A DNA stretch of 29,054 nt from Candidatus Saccharimonadales bacterium (GCA_030145955.1 JASLCR010000007.1:1-29054), one strand, 5' to 3'. Counted from the stretch's first letter, positions 1 to 7,436 are shown. Numbers and translations are program-made. Notes: generated by a model not told the origin, from the sequence alone.

Positions 1-998
1 TTGGTAATCGTACGGTCGTCCACTTTTATTGAGTCAGTATTGTTATACGTAGAATTTGCGGTAATCACTCCCTTGTCGAGCCCTGTGGCTACCGTGAAAG
101 TTTTCATAACCGAGCCAGGCTCATACGGTGTTGTAATAATTGCGTTATTAAATGCAGCGGCATCTGTTACCGAGGTAAATTTCTCGGGATTATAGGTTGG
201 TAAGTTAGCCATCGCAAGCACCTTACCGGTTTGCGGATCCATCACAAGCGCACTTCCATTAGTTGCACCGATCTTCTTCATTTGCTGGGCAAGGGTTTTC
301 TGCGTATACGCCTGTACATTCCGATCAATTGAAAGTACGATATTCTTGCCATCTTGCTTTGCCACACGAGTGCTATTGTTACCAATGGTAAGTGGCACAT
401 TGCGAACATCAGTCACCGAACGCAGCATGCCGTCTTTACCACGTAGCTGATCGTCAAGTGCTTCTTCAACACCATACTGCCCTTTATCTTCTGCATTAAC
501 AAACCCAAGTGTCTGAGCAGCGAGCGAAGCCTCTGGATAAACTCGACGCGTCGCCTCTTGCAGACCAACTCCAGCAATGCGCTTATCACGAAGCATTTCC
601 GCCTGCTTGCGTGAGAGATTTTTAGCTATAATTCGGTATCGGTACGGCTTATCACGAACGAGCTTCTCAATGCCGTTCTCCGTTGTACCACCAGCAATCT
701 CGCGTACCGCTTTTACGACCGCATCTGGATCTTTCACCTCAACCGGATCAGCAAATACAGTATAGACATTCTCATTAAGCACCATTTTAACGGGGGTGCC
801 GTTATCAAGGGCGTATATCTCGCCGCGTTTTGCATGGATGACAAGACTTTTAACCTGCTCACTTTCAGCTTTTTTAACATACGCACCATGTTTAATGATC
901 TGTAAATCAAAAAGACGAGCCACAAACAATAGCATCACAATACCAAGAAACCAGATTAAGATCCGGATGCGATTGTGAGGAGTTGCGGCGTCTATCAT
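1..998 (-). CDS. ftsI: Penicillin-binding protein, FtsI/PBP2-like transpeptidase (3' end off the window)
   Basis: Class B PBP that cross-links peptidoglycan, here most likely the septal enzyme. Reading from ATG at 998, the visible 332 codons show a short cytoplasmic tail, a transmembrane helix at about residues 13-30 (ILIWFLGIVMLLFVARLF), a pedestal/dimerisation region, and the start of the transpeptidase domain. The acylation motif EPGSVMKTF places the catalytic Ser near residue 296 and its Lys at 299. The SxN and KTG motifs would lie beyond base 1. The start is 4 bases after the stop of the FtsL-like gene, so the two are co-transcribed, the standard ftsL-ftsI order. No strong Shine-Dalgarno is seen; translational coupling is likely. 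Class B PBP is secure; FtsI rather than another PBP2 is inferred from context. Confidence 0.93.
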   Translation of the reverse strand, partial: MIDAATPHNRIRILIWFLGIVMLLFVARLFDLQIIKHGAYVKKAESEQVKSLVIHAKRGEIYALDNGTPVKMVLNENVYTVFADPVEVKDPDAVVKAVREIAGGTTENGIEKLVRDKPYRYRIIAKNLSRKQAEMLRDKRIAGVGLQEATRRVYPEASLAAQTLGFVNAEDKGQYGVEEALDDQLRGKDGMLRSVTDVRNVPLTIGNNSTRVAKQDGKNIVLSIDRNVQAYTQKTLAQQMKKIGATNGSALVMDPQTGKVLAMANLPTYNPEKFTSVTDAAAFNNAIITTPYEPGSVMKTFTVATGLDKGVITANSTYNNTDSIKVDDRTIT

Positions 999-1002
999 AT
1001 GC

Positions 1003-1347
1003 CTATTGGATGTTATGTGTTTCTTTGGGCTCTGTCATATTTTTTGCAACCGAGCTTGACTCAACCGCTTCCAGCGCAGTAAGCCTTGCGTTTTCCACTT
1101 CAAGATCAGTCTTTTGACTTGCGAGCGATTCAATCTTATTCTCAATACCTTGCGCCTGATAGTCATAGGTGGTCGCTTTCGTCGCTTGCGTAAGATAAAT
1201 CAAGCCCAGCACTGTAATCATCAGAGCAACAAGCACTGTATGAGTCACGGGGCCAAGTTTGATACTTGAAGCAAATGCTACAGTATTTTGGTTTCGGTTC
1301 CAGTTTTGCTGACGTCGATTGTACGTCGTAGGTCGTTGATATGTCAT
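1003..1347 (-). CDS. FtsL-like division protein (one membrane helix plus coiled coil)
   Basis: Small bitopic protein with the FtsL layout: a basic, Asn/Gln-rich cytoplasmic tail, one transmembrane helix (VTHTVLVALMITVLGLIYLT), then an extracytoplasmic heptad-like segment (GIENKIESLASQKTDLEVEN) and a short acidic tail. In other bacteria FtsL pairs with FtsB and FtsQ to activate the PBP. FtsL is rarely conserved in sequence, so the call rests on topology and position between rsmH and the PBP gene. ATG at 1347 is preferred; an in-frame GTG at 1401 would add 18 residues, but that codon sits inside a 9-bp hairpin (1386-1409). The same frame continues upstream through a single TAG at 1420-1422 into a 21-codon micro-ORF. 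No Shine-Dalgarno precedes either start. Confidence 0.75.
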   Translation of the reverse strand: MTYQRPTTYNRRQQNWNRNQNTVAFASSIKLGPVTHTVLVALMITVLGLIYLTQATKATTYDYQAQGIENKIESLASQKTDLEVENARLTALEAVESSSVAKNMTEPKETHNIQ

Positions 1348-1385
1348 GTGGTGGTTTGTTTTTGTTTTATATTCGTTTGCTTGGT

Positions 1386-1409
1386 GGTGGCGAGTTTTCA
1401 CTCGCCACC
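1386..1409 (-). other. Perfect 9-bp hairpin before the FtsL-like start
   Basis: Arms GGTGGCGAG and CTCGCCACC (plus-strand view) enclose a 6-base loop. There is no T-run on either side, so it is not a standard intrinsic terminator. In the minus-strand mRNA it lies between the micro-ORF stop and the preferred ATG of the FtsL-like gene and contains the alternative GTG start. It could tune translation or RNA stability in the division operon; that role is inference. Confidence 0.55.
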
Positions 1410-1419
1410 CGTAGTCAGA

Positions 1420-1485
1420 CTATTTCAGGCGAACCTGAACTTGTGTTACGACTGACTGATTTTGTACTGGGATGTGAATTGGCAT
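1420..1485 (-). CDS. Candidate 21-residue micro-ORF between rsmH and the FtsL-like gene
   Basis: ATG at 1485 opens a 21-codon frame (MPIHIPVQNQSVV..., ending QVRLK) that stops at TAG 1420-1422. A purine-rich AAGGAAGGGG stretch at 1492-1501 on the coding strand lies at a usable distance upstream, and the start is 20 bases after the rsmH stop, as expected for an operon member. It is in the same frame as the FtsL-like gene, separated by the TAG and seven sense codons. It could be a small peptide, a leader coupling translation across the hairpin, or a severed N-terminus of the FtsL-like protein. I do not recognise the peptide, and a chance ORF of this length is common. Confidence 0.3.
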   Translation of the reverse strand: MPIHIPVQNQSVVTQVQVRLK

Positions 1486-1505
1486 TCCATTCCCCTTCCT
1501 TGTTT

Positions 1506-2399
1506 TTATTTTTTCACGGCGACTCGCAGCTTTGCGCTGCGCGAACGCGGATTGTGAACATCATCAGTTGCTCCTGAAAGAGGTTTTTTGGTAATGATCG
1601 ATAACTCGGCTTCGTAACCATCTGCTATCTGATCAGCGAAATACTGCTTGACGAGCCTATCTTCAAGACTATGAAAGCTAATAACTCCTACCCTTCCTCC
1701 TTTATTAAGAAGTTTCGGCAAAAGCGGCAGCACGTCTTGAACTTGTTTCAGTTCGTCGTTTACCTCGATACGGAGAGCTTGAAAGGTGCGCGTCGCCGGA
1801 TGGATTCTTCCTCGCGGTCGACGATTCATTGCTTGAATAAGTGATGCCAGTTGCTCGGTTGTGTGCAGCGGCCTAGCTGCAACAATCTCCTTTGCAATTC
1901 GCTTTGCCTGACCAAAAGGTTCTTCTCCGTAGCGTGCAATGATCTGCGCTAACTCAGCTTCGCTGTAGTTGTTAACGATATCTTCTGCTCGTTTCTCCTG
2001 TCTCCGATCCATTCTCATATCGAGTGGACCATCTGACTGGAAAGAAAAACCTCGATCAGCCTTATCAAGCTGTGGTGACGACACCCCCAGATCCGCCAAG
2101 ATAAGATCAAAACGTCTACCCTCTTCGATCAGCTGATAAGCAGCGGTCACGAAATCGGCGGAACGAATCTGAGCTCCTTTGGCTTGTAGATTCTCTAAAT
2201 GACCGAGTGTATTTTCATCTCGGTCAACAAGAACAGAATCCTTATAGTTACCAGTTTTTTCGAGAAACGCTGTAGCGTGACCACCGTACCCAGCAGTGAG
2301 ATCTAAATAGCTCTCACTCTTGGTAGGTGCCATAACCTGAAGCGTTGCATCGAGTAAAACCGGAACATGGATACGTGGTGGATGTTCTTTGATACTCAT
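1506..2399 (-). CDS. rsmH: 16S rRNA (cytosine-1402 N4) methyltransferase RsmH (MraW)
   Basis: SAM-dependent enzyme that methylates N4 of C1402 in the decoding centre of 16S rRNA. The 297-residue length is normal for the family. The N-terminus has the characteristic HVPVLLDATLQVM; the SAM-binding loop YLDLTAGYGGHA is at about residues 31-42, followed by VLVDRDENTLG. Further family blocks are DLGVSSPQLD, RGFSFQSDGPLDMRMD, RTFQALRIEVNDEL and VISFHSLEDRLVK. It keeps the classical mraZ-rsmH-ftsL-ftsI order but is separated from mraZ by 360 bases. It appears to have its own promoter, an extended -10 (TGGTATAAT) whose last base is 8 bases before the ATG, implying an almost leaderless message. Confidence 0.97.
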   Translation of the reverse strand: MSIKEHPPRIHVPVLLDATLQVMAPTKSESYLDLTAGYGGHATAFLEKTGNYKDSVLVDRDENTLGHLENLQAKGAQIRSADFVTAAYQLIEEGRRFDLILADLGVSSPQLDKADRGFSFQSDGPLDMRMDRRQEKRAEDIVNNYSEAELAQIIARYGEEPFGQAKRIAKEIVAARPLHTTEQLASLIQAMNRRPRGRIHPATRTFQALRIEVNDELKQVQDVLPLLPKLLNKGGRVGVISFHSLEDRLVKQYFADQIADGYEAELSIITKKPLSGATDDVHNPRSRSAKLRVAVKK

Positions 2400-2407
2400 G
2401 AATATAG

Positions 2408-2416
2408 ATTATACCA
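2408..2416 (-). promoter_or_regulatory. Extended -10 promoter of rsmH (leaderless geometry)
   Basis: TGGTATAAT on the minus strand is a consensus extended -10. Its end is 8 bases from the rsmH ATG, so transcription would begin one or two bases before the start codon. No convincing -35 is seen. Confidence 0.65.
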
Positions 2417-2459
2417 GCCCTTAAGGCTATGAGCACTACGTGCGAGCTTTAGGGGGTGG

Positions 2460-2506
2460 AAGCGCCAGATCGAATCACTTCGGATCTGGTACGGAGAGCA
2501 GCGCCC
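2460..2506 (-). ncRNA. GNRA-capped hairpin domain upstream of rsmH
   Basis: On the minus strand CCAGATC (2489-2483) pairs with GATCTGG (2471-2465). Inside, after one bulged C, GAA pairs with TTC and is capped by the GNRA-type tetraloop GTGA. An outer five-pair helix (GGGCG at 2506-2502 with CGCTT at 2464-2460) needs two G-U pairs on the minus strand, which would be A-C mismatches on the plus strand. This points to minus-strand RNA. It lies between the larger paired domain (2522-2748) and rsmH. Function unknown. Confidence 0.5.
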
Positions 2507-2521
2507 TCCTTCTATAATCAT

Positions 2522-2748
2522 TCGAGATCACCTACCCTGGCACTATGTCTGTGTTTGTTTTCGCAAGGTGTGTTTGTTTTTGTAATAAGTTGTCTCTACG
2601 GATGGACCGCGTTGCGATTCATAAGATGTAGAGATTGAGAGACTTATGTGTGAGGTGGAGTTTTTGGGAGGTGTGTTTTAAGGAAGGTACGCCTAGGCTT
2701 TTAAAGTGGTCTAGGTTTCCACACATAGTACCAGGTAGGTAATCTCGA
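2522..2748 (-). ncRNA. Candidate structured RNA in the mraZ-rsmH gap
   Basis: The 360-base stretch between mraZ and rsmH has no credible gene but holds a long-range helix. Minus-strand 2748-2724 pairs with 2547-2522 over about 25 pairs with a single bulge, enclosing roughly 175 bases. Two of the pairs are U-G on the minus strand and would be C-A mismatches on the plus strand, so the minus strand is the likely RNA. Inner helices are possible: TCTCTAC with GTAGAGA, CATAAG with CTTATG, CCTAG with CTAGG. I looked for and did not see the conserved core strings of RNase P RNA, tmRNA ends or the SRP tetraloop region. It may be a processed small RNA, a cis element of the mraZ transcript, or a divergent known class. 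Confidence 0.5.
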
Positions 2749-2759
2749 GGTTTTAATTT

Positions 2760-3119
2760 TTAATGTGCAACAATTCTGAAATAGCTACCGACTCGAATCG
2801 CAGCGACCTCACGGTCAATATGTGCAAATTCAAGTTGTGCCTGTTTCAGTGTCACTCGGCCCTGCTTCTGATCCAGCTCAGCTTCAGTCTTACCCATTCG
2901 AAAACGTACGCTGAGATCAGCAACGTGCTCATCAAGGAGACTTCCCTCAAGCTCAGGCTCAATCTTGGTTTCCCAGACGTCCTTTGGATAGAGGTGCAAG
3001 TAGTCACCAAATCCTTTGGTGATCACTACCCCACTTTGAAATTCCTCGCGAAGTTCGACCGGTATTGTCAGTCTGTTTTTGTCGTCGAGTTTTCGTGTGA
3101 AGTAGTCTACTTTTACCAT
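2760..3119 (-). CDS. mraZ: Transcriptional regulator MraZ
   Basis: DNA-binding regulator of the division and cell-wall (dcw) cluster, made of two SpoVT/AbrB-type swapped-hairpin modules. In 119 residues the first module reads YFTRKLDDKNRLTIPVELRE (residues 6-25) and the second contains the matching GRVTLKQAQLEFAHIDREV near residue 86, with the family's DVWE block between them. Family members bind short G-rich direct repeats spaced by one helical turn, and just such repeats (GGGGG, GTGGG, GTGGA at 10-base intervals) overlap its own promoter at 3192-3216, so autoregulation is likely. ATG at 3119 gives the family-typical N-terminus; no Shine-Dalgarno is apparent in a leader of about 57 bases. 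Confidence 0.95.
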   Translation of the reverse strand: MVKVDYFTRKLDDKNRLTIPVELREEFQSGVVITKGFGDYLHLYPKDVWETKIEPELEGSLLDEHVADLSVRFRMGKTEAELDQKQGRVTLKQAQLEFAHIDREVAAIRVGSYFRIVAH

Positions 3120-3170
3120 AGCGGTTTAGAGTGGTGGATTTAATTTGCTGTGGTGTTTGTTTTTCGCTTA

Positions 3171-3216
3171 CCCACTGCTCATAGTCTACACTCCACATTT
3201 ACCCACTGCAACCCCC
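3171..3216 (-). promoter_or_regulatory. MraZ boxes (one-helical-turn direct repeats)
   Basis: On the minus strand GGGGG (3216-3212), GTGGG (3206-3202) and GTGGA (3196-3192) recur at exact 10-base intervals. A further GTGGG at 3175-3171 is part of an 11-base repeat GCAGTGGGTAA found at 3178-3168 and 3209-3199. The spacing matches the MraZ operator style known from E. coli (G-rich boxes separated by five bases). Confidence 0.65.
3183..3211 (-). promoter_or_regulatory. mraZ promoter
   Basis: Minus-strand -35 TTGCAG (3211-3206) and -10 TAGACT (3188-3183) with a 17-base spacer. Start of transcription should be near 3176. The MraZ-type repeats run through the -35 and spacer, a good position for repression. 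Confidence 0.65.
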
Positions 3217-3265
3217 ATTTTTACACTTTTTCATAAATCTGCTACTTTTCCACAGATTTGGGGAA

Positions 3266-3300
3266 AAACAACACCCCTTCTATTCGAAGGGGTGTTGTTT
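3266..3300 (-). terminator. Strong intrinsic terminator after the small membrane protein gene
   Basis: Perfect 15-bp stem (3266-3280 with 3286-3300) with a 5-base loop. On the minus strand it ends in TGTTGTTTTT, so it terminates the array 7428-3321 before the mraZ promoter. Confidence 0.85.
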
Positions 3301-3320
3301 AGTCGAGGATCGTGCGTCAA

Positions 3321-3527
3321 CTAACGACCGAGAAGGAACCCGGCCAAGGCATCATCATACTGGGTGGTGATACGGAGTGTTACCCAGAGACATACGACAA
3401 ATAAGTTGATAAGAAGCGATACGATCAGTATCGCTGCCACTAAATCAATTGTCGTCCCCAGACTCTCCCTTGTTGATTGTTTTGAAGCTTTTTTCTTGGC
3501 CGGTGATGTTGTAGGCGCTTTTTTCAT
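3321..3527 (-). CDS. Small single-pass membrane protein, unknown
   Basis: 68 residues from ATG 3527: a Lys/Ser-rich basic N-terminus (MKKAPTTSPAKKKASKQS), then one strongly hydrophobic helix (IDLVAAILIVSLLINLFVVCLWV) and a short polar tail ending LAGFLLGR. The positive N-terminal side suggests N-in topology. A longer frame from GTG 3545 exists, but its first codons overlap an extended -10 element (TGGTAGTAT, 3544-3536) whose end is 8 bases before ATG 3527, so the shorter leaderless start is preferred. It lies 61 bases after the glycosidase gene and just before a strong terminator. No family recognised. Confidence 0.65.
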   Translation of the reverse strand: MKKAPTTSPAKKKASKQSTRESLGTTIDLVAAILIVSLLINLFVVCLWVTLRITTQYDDALAGFLLGR

Positions 3528-3535
3528 ATAGCCCA

Positions 3536-3544
3536 ATACTACCA
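3536..3544 (-). promoter_or_regulatory. Extended -10 before the small membrane protein
   Basis: TGGTAGTAT on the minus strand, 8 bases before ATG 3527. The same 9-mer precedes the CHAP hydrolase gene (27707-27699). Confidence 0.5.
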
Positions 3545-3587
3545 CAGGCGTAGAATAACCTCAAGCAATTTGTTATCCAGTGGAAGC

Positions 3588-4844
3588 TTAGCTTTTTTGT
3601 ATTTTTTTCAATAGCTTACCCCACCATACCGCACTTGGACGAACTGTTCGCTCAAGTGTCTTTGGGTCAACCGATGCCAGTCCGAAGTTTGGCCATGAGC
3701 CATGCGCCCATTCAAAGTTATCCAGCAGACTCCAGTGAAAATAACCACGCACATCCACCCCTTCCGCCAAGGCGCGCTGCAGCGCTGCCATCGACGAAGC
3801 AATCCACCATTTTCTCATCATGTCGTTACTATCAGCCAAGCCATTTTCGGTCACGATAAGCGGCAGCTTATACTTTCGATAAAGCCGCTCGAGTACGTAC
3901 TCAAGATGATCTGGATGCATATCCCAGCCAAGATCGCTGAGCTGCTGATCTTCATTGTGTATGCGATATCCGTAAAAACGACTCGAGAAATAGTAATTTA
4001 CCCCTATAAAGTCACATGTGCGATATATTCGCTTCAGCATATAATCATCAACGATGTACTGCCAGATACTTGCAGATATACGAGAAAGTAACGCGTCATC
4101 ACCAGGATAAACATATGTAGAATTATCTGCGATCGATACTTTATAGCGACGATTTATGTCGTGTATAAGACGTGCCGCCTTGTTATGCGCATATATAAGA
4201 TTTTTTAGAACTCGCCAGGCAAGCCACTTTGACGATTTCATCGGCGGCCATGTCTGCTTGATATAACCTTCTGTTACATACACCTGCGGCTCATTAATGG
4301 TGATAATGTACTTTATTTCCCTACCAAGCTCAGAAATCACTTTCTCAACAAAACGTAAAAAATATTTCACATTACGTCGCTTCTCGAATCCGCCCATTTC
4401 AACGAACCAAATGGGCAACGTAAAGTGAAAGAGTGTCATCATAGGCTCAATGCCCATTTTCTTTAGTGCCTCAATATAGCGACGATAATGTTCAATTGCC
4501 GCGACATCCCACGCACCCTCCGTCGGCTCAATACGCGACCACTCAATACTAAAGCGATATGCGTTCAGATTGAGTGCAGCAAGTAGCTTAAAATCTTCTT
4601 CATATCGATCAAAATGATTTACCGCCTTGCCTGATTTAAAATTTTCAGGCTTGCTAGCATGATCTGCAATATCTGACCAGGCAGTAAGATCGTGATAGTG
4701 ATATTCAGCCTGCGCTGATTTTGTCCGGGCATTCTCATGCTCCCAAACAGTCCACTGATTCTTAGTGTTCCCTTCAACTTGATGTGCGCTTGTTGCTGCG
4801 CCCCAGAGAAAACGTTTCGGAAATGGTGTCGGTTTCTGCGACAT
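3588..4844 (-). CDS. Glycoside hydrolase family 1 (beta-glucosidase/6-phospho-beta-glucosidase type)
   Basis: Retaining beta-glycosidase of the (beta/alpha)8 fold. The N-terminal family block FLWGAATSAHQVEG is at residues 12-25. The acid/base Glu is E185 in TINEP, the nucleophile is E333 in VTENG, and WSLLDNFEW near residue 373 is the aglycone/Trp signature. The length of 418 is on the short side but complete. There is no signal peptide, so it should act in the cytosol on imported or internal beta-glycosides; substrate cannot be told from sequence. It starts 4 bases after the stop of the DUF3137-like gene, in an array with a PIF1-type helicase. Its presence in a reduced genome suggests a real use for beta-linked sugars. 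Confidence 0.96.
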   Translation of the reverse strand: MSQKPTPFPKRFLWGAATSAHQVEGNTKNQWTVWEHENARTKSAQAEYHYHDLTAWSDIADHASKPENFKSGKAVNHFDRYEEDFKLLAALNLNAYRFSIEWSRIEPTEGAWDVAAIEHYRRYIEALKKMGIEPMMTLFHFTLPIWFVEMGGFEKRRNVKYFLRFVEKVISELGREIKYIITINEPQVYVTEGYIKQTWPPMKSSKWLAWRVLKNLIYAHNKAARLIHDINRRYKVSIADNSTYVYPGDDALLSRISASIWQYIVDDYMLKRIYRTCDFIGVNYYFSSRFYGYRIHNEDQQLSDLGWDMHPDHLEYVLERLYRKYKLPLIVTENGLADSNDMMRKWWIASSMAALQRALAEGVDVRGYFHWSLLDNFEWAHGSWPNFGLASVDPKTLERTVRPSAVWWGKLLKKIQKS

Positions 4845-4848
4845 ATCT

Positions 4849-5901
4849 CTATCTAGTATATAGCAAAAGTAGTGGAACTAGCACATAGAGAGCAGCAAAT
4901 GCCCATGCAATGACTGTAATTGGCCTGATGCCTTGCCGTAGCTGTTTTGATGCTGACAGCGTTTGCACAGTTTCTTGTTCATCGGCATAGAGTCGCGTAC
5001 GAAGATTCATTTTAGCGCCAATCACATCAATAATATGGAATAATCGCTCCATCGTAGCTTTATCGCTAAGATCAAACTGCTTCGAGGAATAGACGTATAT
5101 TCTATCCTTAACAACCTCCACATCAAAATCAGCTACATTATCTATAAGTAGTGCCATCAAATCAGGCGTGAAAACATAGAGAGCATCGTGCTCATACTCT
5201 TTTGGCGCATACAGTGTAAAGTATTGGTCAAAATTTCCCTCTAAAGAAAGTACTTGATCCTTTTTGAGCCTTACGGGCAAATTACTTGCACCCAATCGCG
5301 ATAAAACAGAGTTATTACTCTTGGCATCAAGTACTATATTTGGCATATCGCGCTCAAGCGCAATACTTATATACCCCCACTTATGGTCTTGTGATATTCT
5401 ATCGTACCGCACCCTAAACCAGCAATTGCCTATTTCAAATGGAGAATTCTCACCCTTAGTTGAGATAGTATCGCTTGTGACTAGACTACTCACGTCGTCA
5501 AGTCCAAACAAAAAGCCTTCCCGTACATGTTTGCCTGGTGCGTTAAAGGTAAAATTATTCTCCGCAATAAATAGATTACGTCGCGTACGTTTTATGAGCG
5601 CCCGTCGTTCACTTGGCATCCCAATTAACCATCCTATGACTAAGATCAATAACGCAGAACGAATGAAAGCAACAATTCCTGCAACACTCACGTTAAGGCC
5701 CATAAGTACAGTCAGTATTGCTGTATCAACCACGAAAGTTGCAGGCAGTACGACAAGAAACAGAAAAAGAATTATCAATACCTGAAGTGTCCCTACATCA
5801 CTTACGCGAGTATGTAGAAAATTGTACTTGATCATTTTCTTGTATGCTGCGACTTCCGCATTTGTAATCGGGCGTGTTAGTGCAGAGTAGTTAATACGCA
5901 T
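4849..5901 (-). CDS. DUF3137-like membrane protein
   Basis: 350 residues with two N-terminal helices (VLIILFLFLVVLPATFVVDT about 42-61; a second about 78-98), a long soluble mixed alpha/beta region, and a C-terminal helix (ITVIAWAFAALYVLVPLLLL). The middle resembles the DUF3137 layout: a block of the kind FDQYFTLYAPKEYEHDALYV followed by FTPDLMALLIDN and IYVYSS. That family's function is unknown. It starts 3 bases after the helicase stop and ends 4 bases before the glycosidase start, so it is translated as part of the same message. The DUF3137 assignment is from memory of the family pattern and is moderate. Confidence 0.8.
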   Translation of the reverse strand: MRINYSALTRPITNAEVAAYKKMIKYNFLHTRVSDVGTLQVLIILFLFLVVLPATFVVDTAILTVLMGLNVSVAGIVAFIRSALLILVIGWLIGMPSERRALIKRTRRNLFIAENNFTFNAPGKHVREGFLFGLDDVSSLVTSDTISTKGENSPFEIGNCWFRVRYDRISQDHKWGYISIALERDMPNIVLDAKSNNSVLSRLGASNLPVRLKKDQVLSLEGNFDQYFTLYAPKEYEHDALYVFTPDLMALLIDNVADFDVEVVKDRIYVYSSKQFDLSDKATMERLFHIIDVIGAKMNLRTRLYADEQETVQTLSASKQLRQGIRPITVIAWAFAALYVLVPLLLLYTR

Positions 5902-5904
5902 AAA

Positions 5905-7428
5905 TTACCGTACTATATCCTCACCAAAGTGTTTCTGAAGACGCATCTTTATGCTGCCCTCATGTCGACCCAGCTTATCTGAAAGTTTCTTCAGGTTAGT
6001 GCCATTTTGAAAATCCTGCTTGAGTGTTGCATCATCTTGATTTGTCCATGGCCGATAGGCGTTTGGATAAGTTTCGCGCATTTTCGCAATCTTATCAGCC
6101 CACGATGATCCAGAAATTTTCTTTTTTGGTGGCATTGCTTTACGCTTTTCAGCCTCTTTCTCAAGATGGGCAAATTTATCTTTCGCCTCATCTGACTGGT
6201 GACGCAGTAATTCATCGATTTCAAGTGCATCGCGGCTCACGCGCAACGCCATCTGATTAATGCCACGAAGATATAAACTATTAATATTTTTTACTCGTGA
6301 CAACGCAACGTACCCCATGCCTTCAACAAAAGCCTTCCTCAGGTCGACCACCGCTCCATCAAGTGTCATACCCTGACTCTTATGAACGGTAATTGCCCAG
6401 GCTAGCCTCAGCGGTATTTGTGTAATACTTGCACGCTTTTTATCTCCATCACGCAGCTCCCACGTATCGGGTTCAACTGTCACTTCCCTGCCACTACGAA
6501 ATTCTACGACTGGATAATCACTCCCTGGCTCAAACGCAACCACCTGGCCAATACTGCCATTAGCGTACTTTTTGTCTGGGCTGTTTTTCACTGCCATTAC
6601 CAGTGCACCGATCTTAAGACGCAAGACCGCTGGAGCCAGCACTGAGCGCTGTAAGTTCTCAACGTAGTTGGCAGCTCCAGTGGTAGTCTGCTCAAAGCTT
6701 ACTTCTTCACCTTCTAGTTCAGTAAGACGATGGTCATTAATTTTATCGACGTCAATATTAACGGTATGGAGCTCGGTGAGGTTGTGGTCGTCGTCAAGCA
6801 CCACATCAACACGCTCCAATAGTTGCTCAGCGTGGCGTCGACGTACATCACCGGCACGAAATGCGTCTAATATCTCATTTAATACGTCGTCGTTTTCTTG
6901 ACGATGCTGCTCACCTAAGTAACAAATCGTCGGAGCAAGCTCACGCCATGCATGAGAATTCACCACGAATCCCCCCTCTCTTGAGTCGCCACGATTAATA
7001 GGTGGGAGCTGGAAGAAATCACCACTCATCACCACCTGAATACCACCAAACGGCAGATCTGGCTGTTTGCGGATCAAGCGACAGGCTTCGTCGACCATAT
7101 CAAGGCGGTAGTCGTGCAACATTGAAATCTCATCAATCACCAGCACATCTGTTTTCTCAATAATTTCCCGACGACCTTTACTAATGCTATCCATAAAATG
7201 AGCCGGCAAATCATCATGAATTCCTATTCCACTCCAGCTATGAATTGTTGTGCCGCCCAAATGCGTCGCAGCTAGCCCGGTTGTTGCGGTCACCGAAACA
7301 TATTTGCCCTCATGCTTCGCCAACTTAATAAACTGATTCAACACATAGGTCTTCCCACTTCCGGCGGCGCCAGTCAAAAAAACGTGCTGGCCAGATAGCA
7401 TAATCTCAAGTGCAAGAGTTTGTTTCAT
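5905..7428 (-). CDS. PIF1/RecD2-type SF1B DNA helicase with C-terminal DNA-binding module
   Basis: ATP-driven 5'-3' helicase of the PIF1 group, which unwinds stalled forks, R-loops and G-quadruplexes. Walker A is VFLTGAAGSGKT (residues 16-27) and Walker B VLVIDEISML (95-104). GGIQVVMSGDFFQLPP carries motif III and LAWAITVHKSQGMTLD motif V, with YVALSRVKN as motif VI. The last 70 residues (WTNQDDATLKQDFQNGTNLK... to GSIKMRLQKH) look like a Myb/SANT or helix-turn-helix fold and may add DNA targeting. The start ATG 7428 is 8 bases after an extended -10, so the message is nearly leaderless. First gene of the array continuing into the DUF3137-like and GH1 genes. Confidence 0.94.
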   Translation of the reverse strand: MKQTLALEIMLSGQHVFLTGAAGSGKTYVLNQFIKLAKHEGKYVSVTATTGLAATHLGGTTIHSWSGIGIHDDLPAHFMDSISKGRREIIEKTDVLVIDEISMLHDYRLDMVDEACRLIRKQPDLPFGGIQVVMSGDFFQLPPINRGDSREGGFVVNSHAWRELAPTICYLGEQHRQENDDVLNEILDAFRAGDVRRRHAEQLLERVDVVLDDDHNLTELHTVNIDVDKINDHRLTELEGEEVSFEQTTTGAANYVENLQRSVLAPAVLRLKIGALVMAVKNSPDKKYANGSIGQVVAFEPGSDYPVVEFRSGREVTVEPDTWELRDGDKKRASITQIPLRLAWAITVHKSQGMTLDGAVVDLRKAFVEGMGYVALSRVKNINSLYLRGINQMALRVSRDALEIDELLRHQSDEAKDKFAHLEKEAEKRKAMPPKKKISGSSWADKIAKMRETYPNAYRPWTNQDDATLKQDFQNGTNLKKLSDKLGRHEGSIKMRLQKHFGEDIVR

Positions 7429-7436
7429 TACCTCTT

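Noticed and set aside
2456..2638. 60-codon plus-strand ORF in the mraZ-rsmH gap
   Set aside because: No ribosome site, odd composition, and the region is better explained by minus-strand base pairing.
2400..2759. RNase P RNA, tmRNA or SRP RNA in the gap
   Set aside because: The conserved core strings of these RNAs were not found on either strand by eye, so no known class is claimed.
3004..3198. Minus-strand ORF of 64 codons overlapping mraZ and its promoter
   Set aside because: It runs through the mraZ promoter boxes and the mraZ coding region in another frame; a shadow.
5264..5785. 173-codon plus-strand ORF
   Set aside because: Antisense to the DUF3137-like gene; composition is a Ser/Arg/Leu-rich mirror of it.
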